A stretch of 64,000 bases of DNA from Arcanobacterium phocae (lineage in GTDB: Bacteria; Actinomycetota; Actinomycetes; Actinomycetales; Actinomycetaceae): NCBI RefSeq assembly GCF_900105865.1, contig NZ_LT629804.1, positions 124,001 through 188,000 of the forward strand, written 5' to 3'. This document shows positions 16,901 through 25,420 of the stretch, piece by piece. The translations under genes were made by a program, and so were the position numbers. Position 1 is the first letter of the stretch. Each line of letters starts with the position of its first letter. The notes below the pieces were generated by a model. It saw only the letters and a list, made by a program, of their open reading frames with translations, ran no database searches and had not been told where the DNA came from.

Positions 16901-16986
16901 TCGAAGAGCTCAAGTCCCGAATCCCCAATCAGGTTCGTATCAAGCCAACGAAAGGTCAGGGATCTACACTAAGCATTATTAGCTAG
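13921..16986 (+). CDS. sbcC: Exonuclease SbcCD subunit C (SMC-like ATPase)
   Basis: SbcC is the Rad50-like ATPase of SbcCD. The 1021-residue protein has Walker A (GPTGSGKS, 35-42), about 450 residues of coiled coil on each side of a zinc hook (CPVC, C538 and C541), the ABC signature (LSGGE near 925-929) and Walker B (LMIDEGFG near 958-965). The coiled coils are rich in Glu, Gln, Lys and Ala. It starts 1 bp after sbcD and ends with a 4-bp overlap with the convergent DUF6912-like gene, so no separate terminator fits between them. Confidence 0.94.
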   Translation: MLFRRLVIDGVGPFGGHHEIDLDALTAGGLFLLEGPTGSGKSSLIDAIVFALYGNPAGANSDYNRIRSTHAEETKPSRVELVFTVSSGTYRIERMPRWDKPKRGGGTTQVSEKANLIRLSEAAVEQGQWSNGEVLATGAREVGTELNTILGLTREQFVQTVVLPQGQFADFLRLKSEDRSHLLETLFNTRPYRDFSQALHQQALDASQRIDKARLAISQAVATWSGNSAVSQWEHVIQDLVDSLTEPDDTRLLEFLDQRDQELRVTQATTHENLNHRVKELEEATTALADEKRRSENLQKRADYIVQKDKLDKQRFGIEEDKKRIAQHHRAVIPMERLKVLHHLEDDVHQQQESVSSALSKIDSSLVVYGTSDTTDLAFLSFGETTQKIESQLEEYRERVVHLQQADALSNNVRAREENIKQSLAKRDKLTNAIDKISSKYSELPDQIAQAETELEQAQSSALTLPKIIQDIDKLKGISQALEALTQTQDEVSQATEKHSDLLTSFSVTNQHFQDVNNRWIASQAAILSLDLAAGLPCPVCGSLEHPHPAQATAIHVDKSDVESAQHELDISRNNVEESKTKLAALQARCETLQTQIGDIDGEHISSQLSDLDTQRNVAVLAQQRAKELTERIAQLRSEREESFTELTELKSTLVTLNESLAKEQESQHHDREEISRAQGEADSISELITEAKTHIAHLSDAHQELHDYALLLSKFQQSKELLDEALREAELCQNEAQEAFIEPDQLDLLTDRVSSFDSAWAYVTTQLNAPEIASLTGDEKIDIGSAEERFRLAQENHQEATQASALANDAVNTAQRAQIAVTKAYQHWATEVNNSGPIARLDQLAQAGKASHTNVSLHVWVLMRRFDMVIDHANEYLARFSRGRYQLVRSEGAEKERKTGLGISVIDYDAHGEGESDIRSTRSLSGGETFYTALSLALGLTDVVQQENGGIRIDTLMIDEGFGTLSGEVLDEVMSTLTELARDGRKVGIISHVEELKSRIPNQVRIKPTKGQGSTLSIIS

Positions 16987-17441
16987 TCTAAGCCACCATG
17001 GCTTAGACGGTTGCGTTCGCTAATATCGAACCATAGTAATTCGATGTCGCCTGTCGCTAAGAAAGCATCTTCGTCGCCCTCGATAGCACGCTGAACAAGT
17101 TCCTCTGAACCAGGCGCATCAATATGGAACGATTCCACGTTCTTCCAAAGTACCTGCACGTCTAAATCAATTTCAGTTGGTAGATCTGGCTTAGATGCAG
17201 GAAGAAGACTGCCATCTGGGACCTCGGCTACCGCAACTATTCGTCGGCGGCGTTCATCCGGGTAGTTACTCAGTAGCCGCAACGAATCGTCTGCTGCAGC
17301 TAGTGTTACCATATATTCGTATGATTCATCGTCCTCATGTGGCACCGATGCGCGTAACGCTGGTGTCACTGCATGGACACGACGTGGGGAAACATGGTCG
17401 GCTAGCAACTCGCTGAAAATCATTGGAATGTAGATGCGCAT
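16983..17441 (-). CDS. Conserved actinobacterial protein (DUF6912-like)
   Basis: The 152-residue protein begins with a strand (MRIYIPMIFSELLADH) and contains VTPALRA and EEYMV-like segments typical of a conserved actinobacterial family that I recall as DUF6912; no function is known. It has many acidic residues and no membrane segment. Its start overlaps the end of the CpaE-like gene by 22 bp, so it is the last gene of the SAF/ATPase unit. Its stop overlaps the sbcC stop by 4 bp. Confidence 0.7.
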   Translation of the reverse strand: MRIYIPMIFSELLADHVSPRRVHAVTPALRASVPHEDDESYEYMVTLAAADDSLRLLSNYPDERRRRIVAVAEVPDGSLLPASKPDLPTEIDLDVQVLWKNVESFHIDAPGSEELVQRAIEGDEDAFLATGDIELLWFDISERNRLSHGGLD

Positions 17442-18616
17442 ACCTGCATTCTATCCTCAATCCAGGAACAAACCCGTGCAACATCACGAGAATACCCACT
17501 TTTCGGGAAAGAAACAGGCATTGAGCTACCTTGAATCAGCACCTTGTCCAGCTTATTCCTATCATCACGTATACCAAAAATAGGAATATCTCCTATTCCC
17601 ACTTCTCGTAGAACGTTTTGCGCCTGAAATAATGGGCGGAGACCTAAAGCGGTCGACCTTAGTGACGTCAAAACAACGGCTTCGTGTTCAACACGATCCT
17701 CCGCCAACGCATCCCAATGTTCGATAAGCCTACGCAAACCGATTGGCGTAGCAACAGCAACATGCAAGCGAATATCTGCCTGGTCAACAAGGGATCGAGT
17801 TAGACCCCACCGGTCGAGCCGCTCCGCCTTGTCATCCAGTCCCCCGGAGCTATCCACTACGACGGCATCGTATTCTGCACATAACGCTGGCCACAATCGA
17901 TCTGCTACAAACCGTGATATCTCACGCCATCTCTGACCAGTATTCATACCAGCTAACAAACTAACATTTCCAAACGATGGCGAAAGACTCGAGAGCATTC
18001 CTTCAATATCCACCTTCCGACCTTGATCAATCATTCTAGCTACACCGATCAAACCCGAGCTTTCATCAACGTCAAATAACTGTGCTAACGACGGTGAAAA
18101 GCTATCACCATCACAAGCCAGAACTCGACGACGTTCAGAAAGGAAAACACTACAATCACGAACAAGCGTAGATCTGCCATTGGACCCCACCGGCCCCCAA
18201 AACACTGTCAATGCTCCTTTGGCCGTTTGTGCTCTACTCGTAAAGACGTCGTCATTGATAACTGAAGGTGCTCCCAAACCTTTGGATTTTCTAATGTGGT
18301 TGGCGATCTCATGCGGAAGTGGAGAAAGAATATCGACATCGCTTAAATAGCGTCTCACAGCACTATCGCATGTCGGCGAACTACCAGCAACAATCGCCAC
18401 TGCAACGTACTGGCGTAGCTCCGCAATTGCTGTCATATCTAAACCGTCAAGATCTTCAGAAATGACAGCCATCTGCGCTACCCGTGCACGTGCACCTGCT
18501 ACTACTTCTACTAGATCGGCACATCGCCGCGCAATCAAATGCGTTTGCCCTGTCTCCGATAATTGAGCTAAAACTGCAGAGTCGAGTTCAGACGGCAAGC
18601 ATAGAAGAACACTCAT
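17420..18616 (-). CDS. CpaE/MinD-like ATPase with an arginine in the P-loop
   Basis: The 398-residue protein has a receiver-like N-terminal half (1-115) and a MinD/ParA-like half. The P-loop region reads WGPVGSNGRSTLVRD (140-154), where R148 stands in place of the invariant Walker A lysine. VLACDGDSFSPS follows, then a Walker B-like AVVVDSSGG (251-259). Related actinobacterial CpaE-like proteins I recall also have GR[ST]T, so the change may be a family feature and ATP turnover is uncertain. It begins one base after the SAF gene stop. CpaB and CpaE normally serve Tad pili, but no pilus genes lie here. Confidence 0.72.
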   Translation of the reverse strand: MSVLLCLPSELDSAVLAQLSETGQTHLIARRCADLVEVVAGARARVAQMAVISEDLDGLDMTAIAELRQYVAVAIVAGSSPTCDSAVRRYLSDVDILSPLPHEIANHIRKSKGLGAPSVINDDVFTSRAQTAKGALTVFWGPVGSNGRSTLVRDCSVFLSERRRVLACDGDSFSPSLAQLFDVDESSGLIGVARMIDQGRKVDIEGMLSSLSPSFGNVSLLAGMNTGQRWREISRFVADRLWPALCAEYDAVVVDSSGGLDDKAERLDRWGLTRSLVDQADIRLHVAVATPIGLRRLIEHWDALAEDRVEHEAVVLTSLRSTALGLRPLFQAQNVLREVGIGDIPIFGIRDDRNKLDKVLIQGSSMPVSFPKSGYSRDVARVCSWIEDRMQVCASTFQ

Positions 18617-19209
18617 TATTCATCACTCGAATCCACAATAACAAAACTGTCCCCACGACTTAACGAATCAATAATGTTGGCTACTCCACCACGAGATACC
18701 CGAACTTCTACCGTAACTTTCCCGTCTACCATTGTTCGGTTCTCTTTCACTTTCACAAAGGTGGCATGCTGTGCCACAACTCCACCACCATCGTCCTTAC
18801 TTCGAGGAACTCGCCATATAGTTACTTGGTCTCCGCTTTCCATATCCGTTGGCACCGAGAGTGCAAGCGGTAACGCCATAACTATCCCGGTTTTCTGTTT
18901 CCCTAGCGTTTCGGTGGACAATAATTCACCAGCAGCGATCGATCGTTGCGCACGGCTCTCTAATGGGATTGACATCCCATGCACATAACTCCCAGCAATA
19001 CTCTGTGGGACCTCCACCAACCTAAAATTTTCTTCATAAAGAGGACTCCCCACAGCGATACTCTCAATAGCTTGCGGTACCAGAACCGTAGAAGACGTGC
19101 CAGCTAAAGCAGCTCCTGCTACTCCGCCACCTAGAATTAACACCATACCCAAAAGCAAACGTGGATCTCGTGCACGTTGTGAAAATCTTTGTAACAATAC
19201 CATGCACAT
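18616..19209 (-). CDS. SAF-domain (CpaB/RcpC-like) membrane protein
   Basis: The 197-residue protein has a basic N-terminus, one membrane helix (about 17-38) and an extracytoplasmic SAF domain with the usual order: IAVGSPLYEENFRLVEVPQS, then RSIAAGELLSTETL and a later VTIWRVPRS segment. SAF domains occur in CpaB/RcpC pilus-assembly proteins and FlgA, where they bind glycans or peptidoglycan. The start may be the ATG at 19209 or at 19203; neither has a strong ribosome binding site. It shares one base with the following ATPase gene and diverges from the BldC-like gene. Confidence 0.75.
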   Translation of the reverse strand: MCMVLLQRFSQRARDPRLLLGMVLILGGGVAGAALAGTSSTVLVPQAIESIAVGSPLYEENFRLVEVPQSIAGSYVHGMSIPLESRAQRSIAAGELLSTETLGKQKTGIVMALPLALSVPTDMESGDQVTIWRVPRSKDDGGGVVAQHATFVKVKENRTMVDGKVTVEVRVSRGGVANIIDSLSRGDSFVIVDSSDE

Positions 19210-19242
19210 ATCGTCTCAAAAAGTGTCAAATCGATACTAAAG

Positions 19243-19271
19243 TTATCCACAGGATCCAAACCTGGGGATAA
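19243..19271. promoter_or_regulatory. Dyad with a DnaA-box-like arm between the SAF and BldC-like genes
   Basis: TTATCCACAGG (19243-19253) and CCTGGGGATAA (19261-19271) form an inverted repeat with one mismatch and a 7-nt spacer. The left arm contains TTATCCACA, the DnaA-box consensus. It lies midway in the 95-bp divergent region and may be an operator for the BldC-like protein or a DnaA site. Confidence 0.5.
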
Positions 19272-19304
19272 AGTTCTGCGATAAGGGCAAAGACGTGGGA
19301 AAAT

Positions 19305-19523
19305 ATGATTATGCAAAAATTTCTTACAATCGCAGATGTTGCAGAAAACTTGAGTGTTTCAGCAGGCCAAGTGCGGACCCTTATTAAAAATGGCGAGCTC
19401 GCGGCTATTCAGGTTGGCGGACGAGGGCAATGGCGGATCTCCGAACAAGCTGTCGAGGATTATATTCAAGCTAGCTATGAGAAAGCTCGAGTCAAGATAA
19501 ACGCCGACGAATTTGATAACTAA
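19305..19523 (+). CDS. BldC/excisionase-like helix-turn-helix protein
   Basis: The 72-residue protein is a single MerR-type helix-turn-helix (LTIADVAENLSVSAGQVRTL, then IKNGELAAIQVGGRGQWRIS). This matches small actinobacterial BldC-like proteins that bind direct repeats as filaments. A GGGA lies before the ATG pair at 19305/19311. It diverges from the SAF gene and is convergent with the two-repeat protein, 13 bp away. It could control the SAF unit through the shared upstream region (inference). Confidence 0.82.
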   Translation: MIMQKFLTIADVAENLSVSAGQVRTLIKNGELAAIQVGGRGQWRISEQAVEDYIQASYEKARVKINADEFDN

Positions 19524-19536
19524 CTATTATCATTTT

Positions 19537-20202
19537 CTACCGTTGCGCACTTTCCTCGCCACTAACAATAGAGATCTGTTTGATTGGCACATATATTTCT
19601 GCTGCGGATTCTCCACTCACCGCAGATATTTCATAAGTATGTACCCACCCGGTCATCAACGGCAAGATCACAATATAGTCACTTCCAACTGCTAACAGTT
19701 CACCATGCAGCGACTTTCCATAACGATTGATTACAATTCGCAATCCTATCAATCTACGCAAGACTGAGTTAAGCGTCGGCACATATCGTGACCCGCTGGG
19801 GATTGCAAGACTCAACCCGCTGAGCTGGGAAACATGATCAAGCGAGACTATCTCCACTCCTAGTTGAGATTGATAGGTAAACCAGTCTGCACCGCATTCG
19901 ATGAGCATTCCAGACAACTCGCGATCATCAACATAGAAAGTCACATACTTTCCAAGGGAACCACGTATCCTTTGACTCAAAGATACGCTGGCATGTTCAG
20001 CTTGCGAAAAATCTTCAGCTTCATCGAGTAAGGCCGCTCGTTTTTCCCATTCGATCCGAGCGCCAATTCGTTCAATTTCTGTCTGCCAGGTCATAAGCTC
20101 TAGTCTAAAATTTTCCAATCTGCAACCGTCATTTTTATCCACAAGATTTAGCCGGGCATGCCCTCTTCCATTTTCATAAATATAGCTAACAATATTAAAC
20201 AT
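19537..20202 (-). CDS. Unknown protein with two SH3/Sm-like repeats
   Basis: I do not recognise this 221-residue protein by name. It has a helical region (about 30-75) and two ungapped 30-residue repeats (83-112 and 152-181) of the pattern GxxVxxxxxxxxLxGxLxxxGxDxxxx, for example LSGMLIECGADWF and LHGELLAVGSDYI. This pattern suggests two small beta-barrels of Sm or SH3 type. No signal peptide or membrane helix is seen. I chose the ATG at 20202 over a TTG at 20208. It diverges from the LysM gene with 27 bp between. The nature of its ligand is unknown. Confidence 0.65.
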   Translation of the reverse strand: MFNIVSYIYENGRGHARLNLVDKNDGCRLENFRLELMTWQTEIERIGARIEWEKRAALLDEAEDFSQAEHASVSLSQRIRGSLGKYVTFYVDDRELSGMLIECGADWFTYQSQLGVEIVSLDHVSQLSGLSLAIPSGSRYVPTLNSVLRRLIGLRIVINRYGKSLHGELLAVGSDYIVILPLMTGWVHTYEISAVSGESAAEIYVPIKQISIVSGEESAQR

Positions 20203-20229
20203 AATCAAACAGCATCAAACAAAGGCTAG

Positions 20230-20838
20230 ATGATGATTAAGATTTCCTTTTTAGGCGGTGCAGGATGCTTATCCGGCTATCTCGCCTTCCAGCTTTGGCA
20301 CGCGTCCACCACCCTGACAGCAAATACGGCATTAGAATTATTCGGGTTGTGCGTTTTGATGCTTGTATTCTTATGGAATAGTTTATCGCATTTATTGGTC
20401 GATGTTGCCATAAATGGTCAATATCGTCGTATCTTACGATTCGTTGCACGGTTTGGATCACCCAGAGCACGCCGCATAGCCCTCGCGGCCGCACTTCTAT
20501 CCCCTACGCCAGCATACGCAAGCCAAATAAGTGATCACTCACCAAACTTAGAATCATATGAATATAGCATTCAAACCGCACACAGCACCCCACCATCTCT
20601 CCGCCGAGTGCAACTCAAGCCAGCGGTGCTGAACACGAGCGTAGCGGCGCAACCTGGCATAACAGTGCAGCCTGGCGACAGCCTTTGGTCGATTGCCCAA
20701 GAAATCTCTCCGGATTACCCCAACGTTTCAATTGCTCAGATTGCAACAAATTTATGGGAAAACAATAGAGACCTCATTACTGACCCGAACATCATTTACC
20801 CCGGCCAATACATTCAGCTTCCCTCATTCCGAAAGTAA
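20230..20838 (+). CDS. Membrane protein with a C-terminal LysM domain
   Basis: The 202-residue protein has two hydrophobic segments (about 8-25 and 34-57), a third at 83-97 ending in an AYA site, a linker rich in Ser/Pro/Gln and a C-terminal LysM domain (about 146-199: ITVQPGDSLWSIAQEISPDY, then TDPNIIYPGQYIQLP). LysM binds peptidoglycan, so the C-terminus should face the wall. AAAGG precedes the ATG pair at 20230. An Rv3235-family gene follows after 5 bp, a typical actinobacterial arrangement near secA. Confidence 0.82.
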   Translation: MMIKISFLGGAGCLSGYLAFQLWHASTTLTANTALELFGLCVLMLVFLWNSLSHLLVDVAINGQYRRILRFVARFGSPRARRIALAAALLSPTPAYASQISDHSPNLESYEYSIQTAHSTPPSLRRVQLKPAVLNTSVAAQPGITVQPGDSLWSIAQEISPDYPNVSIAQIATNLWENNRDLITDPNIIYPGQYIQLPSFRK

Positions 20839-20843
20839 CCCTC

Positions 20844-21416
20844 ATGTCCAGCGTCCTAGACACCTCGCCAGTTTGCTACGAGTCGCCCCGTTTCACGCCA
20901 ATTCAAAACAGTTCGCTTCCTGCCCTGTCGCCATTAAAGTCACATAAGCAGCATAGTCCTAGTACCATACCGACCTCCTCTCCAGAAGATCCTTATGATC
21001 GGCTCACTATTTTTGTGAAAGCACAGCAACCAATAGATTTTGACGACGACGATCGCTTTGCACTCGACCGCCCCTTACCAACAGATATCGTGCCTGCCAC
21101 AACATTTTCTGCCCGAATAGTTGGCCAAGCAATCGAAGTATTGCACGGGCATCGTCCGGTCCGTCAGCTACAGTCTTGGCTTGCTTCTGGTGTTTATCGT
21201 GCACTAGTTTCCAGAGCAGGGCTAAATCAACGCTTACACGGACCAGCACCGCAAACATCACGCCCTGTGATCCGTCGTATCCACGTTAACCATCCACGAC
21301 GCCGCATTGCCGAAGTCTCAGTCGTTGTCCATGACGGTTTTCGGATAAGAGCAGTGGCATTGCGCCTAGAAATTCATCGAAACCACTGGATTGTTACTGC
21401 TCTCGAAATCGCCTAA
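20844..21416 (+). CDS. Rv3235-family protein
   Basis: The 190-residue protein has a poorly conserved proline-rich N-terminal half and a C-terminal domain with the family phrases VLHGHRPVRQLQSWLASGVY, VIRRIHVNHP and RAVALRLEIHRNHWIVTALE. The family sits beside secA in many Actinobacteria and has no assigned function; the domain size resembles a NTF2-like or cystatin-like fold, but that is a guess. It probably shares an mRNA with the LysM gene 5 bp upstream. The terminator at 21438-21473 follows. Confidence 0.82.
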   Translation: MSSVLDTSPVCYESPRFTPIQNSSLPALSPLKSHKQHSPSTIPTSSPEDPYDRLTIFVKAQQPIDFDDDDRFALDRPLPTDIVPATTFSARIVGQAIEVLHGHRPVRQLQSWLASGVYRALVSRAGLNQRLHGPAPQTSRPVIRRIHVNHPRRRIAEVSVVVHDGFRIRAVALRLEIHRNHWIVTALEIA

Positions 21417-21437
21417 TACTCACTGTCAGCATAACAG

Positions 21438-21473
21438 TCGCGGGGCATACAGATTATTCTGTATGCCCCGCGA
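21438..21473. terminator. Bidirectional terminator between the Rv3235-family gene and secA
   Basis: Perfect 15-bp arms (21438-21452 and 21459-21473, TCGCGGGGCATACAG and its complement) flank a 6-nt loop between convergent genes. The stem is GC-rich, but no long T-tract follows in either direction. Confidence 0.75.
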
Positions 21474-21490
21474 CCTAGGTTTAATGCGAA

Positions 21491-24301
21491 CTACTTCTTT
21501 TTCTTAGCTGCCCGGCGCTGTGCACGATTCATCTGCGGTTCGCCAGAGCCTGCTGTTGTTTGCCCATGTACTTCACGACCTTGTGCATTGGTTGCCCGAG
21601 CTTGACCAGATCCATCTTTCGCTGAAGACGTATACGTCATCTTTGTAGCTGTCGTTGGACGCTTTAAACCAAGAATCTTCTCGGTAGCGGCTTTCGTCGC
21701 TTCCGACTTGGAAGCTGCTGCCGCCGCGGCAGCACGTGACACGGCTTGAGCATTCATCAATGATTCTTGACCGGCCATCACTTCAGCAGCCTCTGCTGCT
21801 TCTCGAGCAAGACGCTCCGAAGGTAGCTCAAATCCCATCAAGAATGTTACTGTTTCACCGCGGATCTGATCATTCATAGACTGGAACATTTGGTAACCTT
21901 CTTGCTTGTATTCAACAAGTGGATTACGCTGAGCCATGGCCCGCAAGCCAATGCCTTCCTTCAAATAGTCCATCTCATACAAGTGCTCACGCCAGTTGCG
22001 ATCCAAGGTCTGCAACAAAACTTGCCGTTCGATGAGTCTCATCTGCTCATCTCCGAGTTCTTCTTCACGTTCTTCATACAATGCATGAATATCTTGTTCG
22101 AACTCTTCTCGAACCACATCGGCAGTTAACAGCTTCTGGTCACCATGCTCTTCGATGAACTCCGCCGGAGTAAAGCTCGGTTTGTAGTAGCGGCGCATAT
22201 CTGCCCACAACATATCCAAATCCCAATCATCGGGAGAGCCCTCAGTATTAGCTGAAACGATATCGTTAATAACAAAGTCCATGAATGACTGGATCTGGTT
22301 TTCTACATCGTCTCCAGCCAAAATACGTCGGCGCTCAGTATAGACAACAGTTCGCTGATCATTCATAACGTCGTCATACTTAAGCACATTCTTACGCTGT
22401 TCCGCATTGCGGCCATCAAGTTGTGCCTGTGCTTTTTGAATAGCGTTCGCCATCATCTTAAAATCAAGCGGTTCGTCTTGAGCCGAGTTACGTAGTGTAT
22501 TAACAATTGTGGAACCGAAAAGACGCAACAGATCATCGTCGAGGGAAAGATAGAATCGAGATTCACCCGGATCGCCCTGACGTCCTGCACGACCACGCAA
22601 CTGGTTATCAATACGACGCGATTCGTGGCGTTCTGAGCCGAGTACATATAAGCCACCCAGCTCGGTTACCTCGTCATGCTCTGCAGCAACTTGGTCCTTT
22701 GCCGCCTGAAGTATTTCTGGCCAGCGCTCTTCGTACTCTTCCGTATTTTCTTCTGGGTCAAGACCGAGCTTACTCATCATCTCCAACGCAATATGTTCGG
22801 CGTTACCACCGAGCATGATGTCGGTACCACGACCAGCCATGTTCGTTGCCACAGTTATCGCGTGCTTGCGTCCTGCCATCGCCACAACCGAAGCTTCACG
22901 CTCATGCTGTTTAGCATTCAGTACTTCGTGCGGAATATGAGCTTTCTTCAGCAGACCAGATAACAATTCCGAATGCTCAACCGAGGCAGTACCAACCAAA
23001 ACCGGCTGCCCCTTGGCATAACGTTCCTTAATATCCTCAACAATCGCTGCGAATTTCAGTTCCGAGGTCGCATAAACGATATCGCGATGATCCACACGTG
23101 CAACTGGCTTATTGGTTGGAATAGGCACCACGCCAATATCATATGTTGAAGCAAACTCCTCAGCTTCGGTCTCTGCCGTACCCGTCATGCCCGAAAGCTT
23201 GTTGTACATGCGGAAATAGTTCTGCAAAGTAATGGACGCCAAAGTCTGATTTTCAGCCTTGATCTCCACGCCTTCTTTAGCTTCAATCGCCTGGTGCATA
23301 CCGTCGTTGTATCGACGTCCAGGCAAAACACGGCCGGTATGCTCATCAACGATAAGCACCTCACCATCACGCACAATATAATCTTTGTCGCGGTGGAACA
23401 GTTCCTTGGCCTTAATAGCATTGTTTAAGTAGCCAATAAGCGGGGTATTAACAGACTCGTAGAGGTTATCAATACCGAGCAGATCCTCTACCTTGTCAAT
23501 ACCTGGTTCAAGAATACCCGCGTTGCGCTTCTTCTCATCAACCTCGTAATCAGTATCTCGACGCATCTTGCCCACTGCGTCAGCAAACGCAACATACCAG
23601 CGGTTGGCATCGCCGTCGGCCTGACCCGAAATAATCAACGGAGTACGTGCCTCATCAATAAGAATCGAATCAACTTCGTCGACGATAGCAAAGTTATGGC
23701 CACGCTGAACCATTTCGCTTTCATCCATCGCCATGTTGTCGCGCAAATAATCGAAACCAAACTGGTTGTTCGTTCCATAAGTAATATCAGCGGCATACTG
23801 CTCACGACGCTGCTGCGGAGTCTGACCTTCCAGAATACAGCCGGTCGTCATCCCCAGGAACCGGAAAACACGTCCCATGAGTTCCGACTGATAAGACGCC
23901 AAATAGTCATTGACGGTTACGACGTGGACGCCATCTCCCGACAAAGCATTCAAGTATGAAGCCAGCGTCGCCACCAAAGTTTTACCTTCACCGGTTTTCA
24001 TTTCGGCAATGTTTCCCAAGTGGAGAGCCGCGCCACCCATAATCTGCACATCATAGTGACGCTGACCGAGGGTACGCACCGAAGCCTCACGTACTGCTGC
24101 GAATGCATCTGGCATCAGCTCATCGAGAGTCTCACCCTGCGCTAACCGTTCCCGAAGATCACCAGTGACGGCCTTGAGCTCATCATCAGTCATGTCTTTG
24201 TAGACATCTTCAAGCAAGTTTACTTGCTTAGTTATAGCGGTCAACTTCTTGAGAATCCGGCCTTCACCAGCTCGAAGCAGTTTATTGAGAAGATTACGCA
24301 C
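21491..24301 (-). CDS. secA: Preprotein translocase ATPase SecA
   Basis: SecA drives protein export through SecYEG. The 936-residue protein has the Walker A region [32 protein letters not shown], the preprotein cross-linking domain, [14 protein letters not shown] and [13 protein letters not shown]. The C-terminus is Lys/Arg-rich ([11 protein letters not shown]) and lacks the cysteine zinc motif of proteobacterial SecA. It starts with GTG at 24301, with TAGGAG 6 nt before it. The 5' leader contains a short hairpin (GCGCTA/TAGCGC, 24322-24337). A second accessory SecA is not seen in this window. Confidence 0.96.
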   Translation of the reverse strand: MRNLLNKLLRAGEGRILKKLTAITKQVNLLEDVYKDMTDDELKAVTGDLRERLAQGETLDELMPDAFAAVREASVRTLGQRHYDVQIMGGAALHLGNIAEMKTGEGKTLVATLASYLNALSGDGVHVVTVNDYLASYQSELMGRVFRFLGMTTGCILEGQTPQQRREQYAADITYGTNNQFGFDYLRDNMAMDESEMVQRGHNFAIVDEVDSILIDEARTPLIISGQADGDANRWYVAFADAVGKMRRDTDYEVDEKKRNAGILEPGIDKVEDLLGIDNLYESVNTPLIGYLNNAIKAKELFHRDKDYIVRDGEVLIVDEHTGRVLPGRRYNDGMHQAIEAKEGVEIKAENQTLASITLQNYFRMYNKLSGMTGTAETEAEEFASTYDIGVVPIPTNKPVARVDHRDIVYATSELKFAAIVEDIKERYAKGQPVLVGTASVEHSELLSGLLKKAHIPHEVLNAKQHEREASVVAMAGRKHAITVATNMAGRGTDIMLGGNAEHIALEMMSKLGLDPEENTEEYEERWPEILQAAKDQVAAEHDEVTELGGLYVLGSERHESRRIDNQLRGRAGRQGDPGESRFYLSLDDDLLRLFGSTIVNTLRNSAQDEPLDFKMMANAIQKAQAQLDGRNAEQRKNVLKYDDVMNDQRTVVYTERRRILAGDDVENQIQSFMDFVINDIVSANTEGSPDDWDLDMLWADMRRYYKPSFTPAEFIEEHGDQKLLTADVVREEFEQDIHALYEEREEELGDEQMRLIERQVLLQTLDRNWREHLYEMDYLKEGIGLRAMAQRNPLVEYKQEGYQMFQSMNDQIRGETVTFLMGFELPSERLAREAAEAAEVMAGQESLMNAQAVSRAAAAAAASKSEATKAATEKILGLKRPTTATKMTYTSSAKDGSGQARATNAQGREVHGQTTAGSGEPQMNRAQRRAAKKKK

Positions 24302-24403
24302 GTGCGACTCCTAGGTTCTGGGCGCTATGATTAGCGCATACACTGCACCCTATTTTACTCTGTTTTACCGGAATGAGAATAGCGAGATCATGTGGGATTC
24401 GCT

Positions 24404-25420
24404 CTAAGCGAGGCGATCGACCATTGCCTGTGCAAACATCTCCAAGCCTTTTTTGACTTTTCGTTGCGAAACAAAGTCAAGATGCTTTAGCGCATCATCT
24501 ACCCATTGATGAGCTAGTTGTCGTGTTTCTTCGACGACGGAGTGCTCACGTAACATGCTCACAACAGTGGCGAGATTATCTCCCTCACTAAGGTCACGTT
24601 CGTCAAGATAGGTCAAGATACGTTTTCCCGCCTCATCGAGAGTGCCGTGCTGGGCTCGTTGACGAAGAAGCAACGTTGGCATTGTTGGTACACCTTCGAG
24701 TAGGTCAGTTCCCGGCGTTTTTCCAGTCACTTCAGGGTCCGAGACGAGATCGATAACGTCGTCGGCAATCTGAAAAGCGACGCCAACTTTTTCACCGAAC
24801 TGAGCAATATCGTCAGCAAGCTTCGGATCTCCACCAGAATAGAGCACTCCATAACGCCCCGATGCCGCGATAAGCGATCCGGTCTTATCTGCCAAAACTT
24901 GAATATGGTGTTCGATCGGGTCTTCGCCGTCACGTGGTCCAATGGTTTCATGCAGTTGCCCCATGCACAGCCGTTCAAATGTTTCGGCGTGCAAAAGTAC
25001 TGCTTCGGGACCTAATTTAGCCACAATACCAGATGCGCGAGCGAACAGAACATCGCCGGCAAGAATGGCAGATGAATTTCCATAAACGTATTGGGCTGTT
25101 GGCACGCCGCGACGCAGTGGAGCTTCGTCCATGACGTCGTCGTGATAAAGAGTGGCCAGATGTGTCAGCTCTACTACCACTGCCGAATCTAAAACATCTT
25201 TATCTGCTGGACGCGGACCAAGCTGCGCGGTTAACAAGCACAATGCGGGCCGAAGCCGCTTCCCGCCCGCTTTAGCTAGATGAGAAGTGGCTTCGTCCAC
25301 AACAAGATCATCAACTTGAACAGCCTCTCGGAGCAAGCATTCAACTTCCTCCATCCGGGAAGTAAGCTCGGTGACGAGTGGCGTCGATTTTTGATCAAAT
25401 AGTTTCGATATAAGACTCAC
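24404..25420 (-). CDS. Polyprenyl diphosphate synthase (menaquinone side chain)
   Basis: The 338-residue all-helical prenyltransferase has both aspartate-rich motifs: LYHDDVMDEA (DDVMD at 94-98) and FQIADDVIDL, plus GGKRLRPAL. It elongates farnesyl or geranylgeranyl diphosphate to the long prenyl tail used by MenA. Chain length cannot be read reliably. The ATG overlaps the nuoN stop by 4 bp, so it is the last gene of the nuo transcript. Gene order matches other Actinobacteria, where a grcC/ispB-type gene follows nuoN. Confidence 0.88.
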   Translation of the reverse strand: MSLISKLFDQKSTPLVTELTSRMEEVECLLREAVQVDDLVVDEATSHLAKAGGKRLRPALCLLTAQLGPRPADKDVLDSAVVVELTHLATLYHDDVMDEAPLRRGVPTAQYVYGNSSAILAGDVLFARASGIVAKLGPEAVLLHAETFERLCMGQLHETIGPRDGEDPIEHHIQVLADKTGSLIAASGRYGVLYSGGDPKLADDIAQFGEKVGVAFQIADDVIDLVSDPEVTGKTPGTDLLEGVPTMPTLLLRQRAQHGTLDEAGKRILTYLDERDLSEGDNLATVVSMLREHSVVEETRQLAHQWVDDALKHLDFVSQRKVKKGLEMFAQAMVDRLA

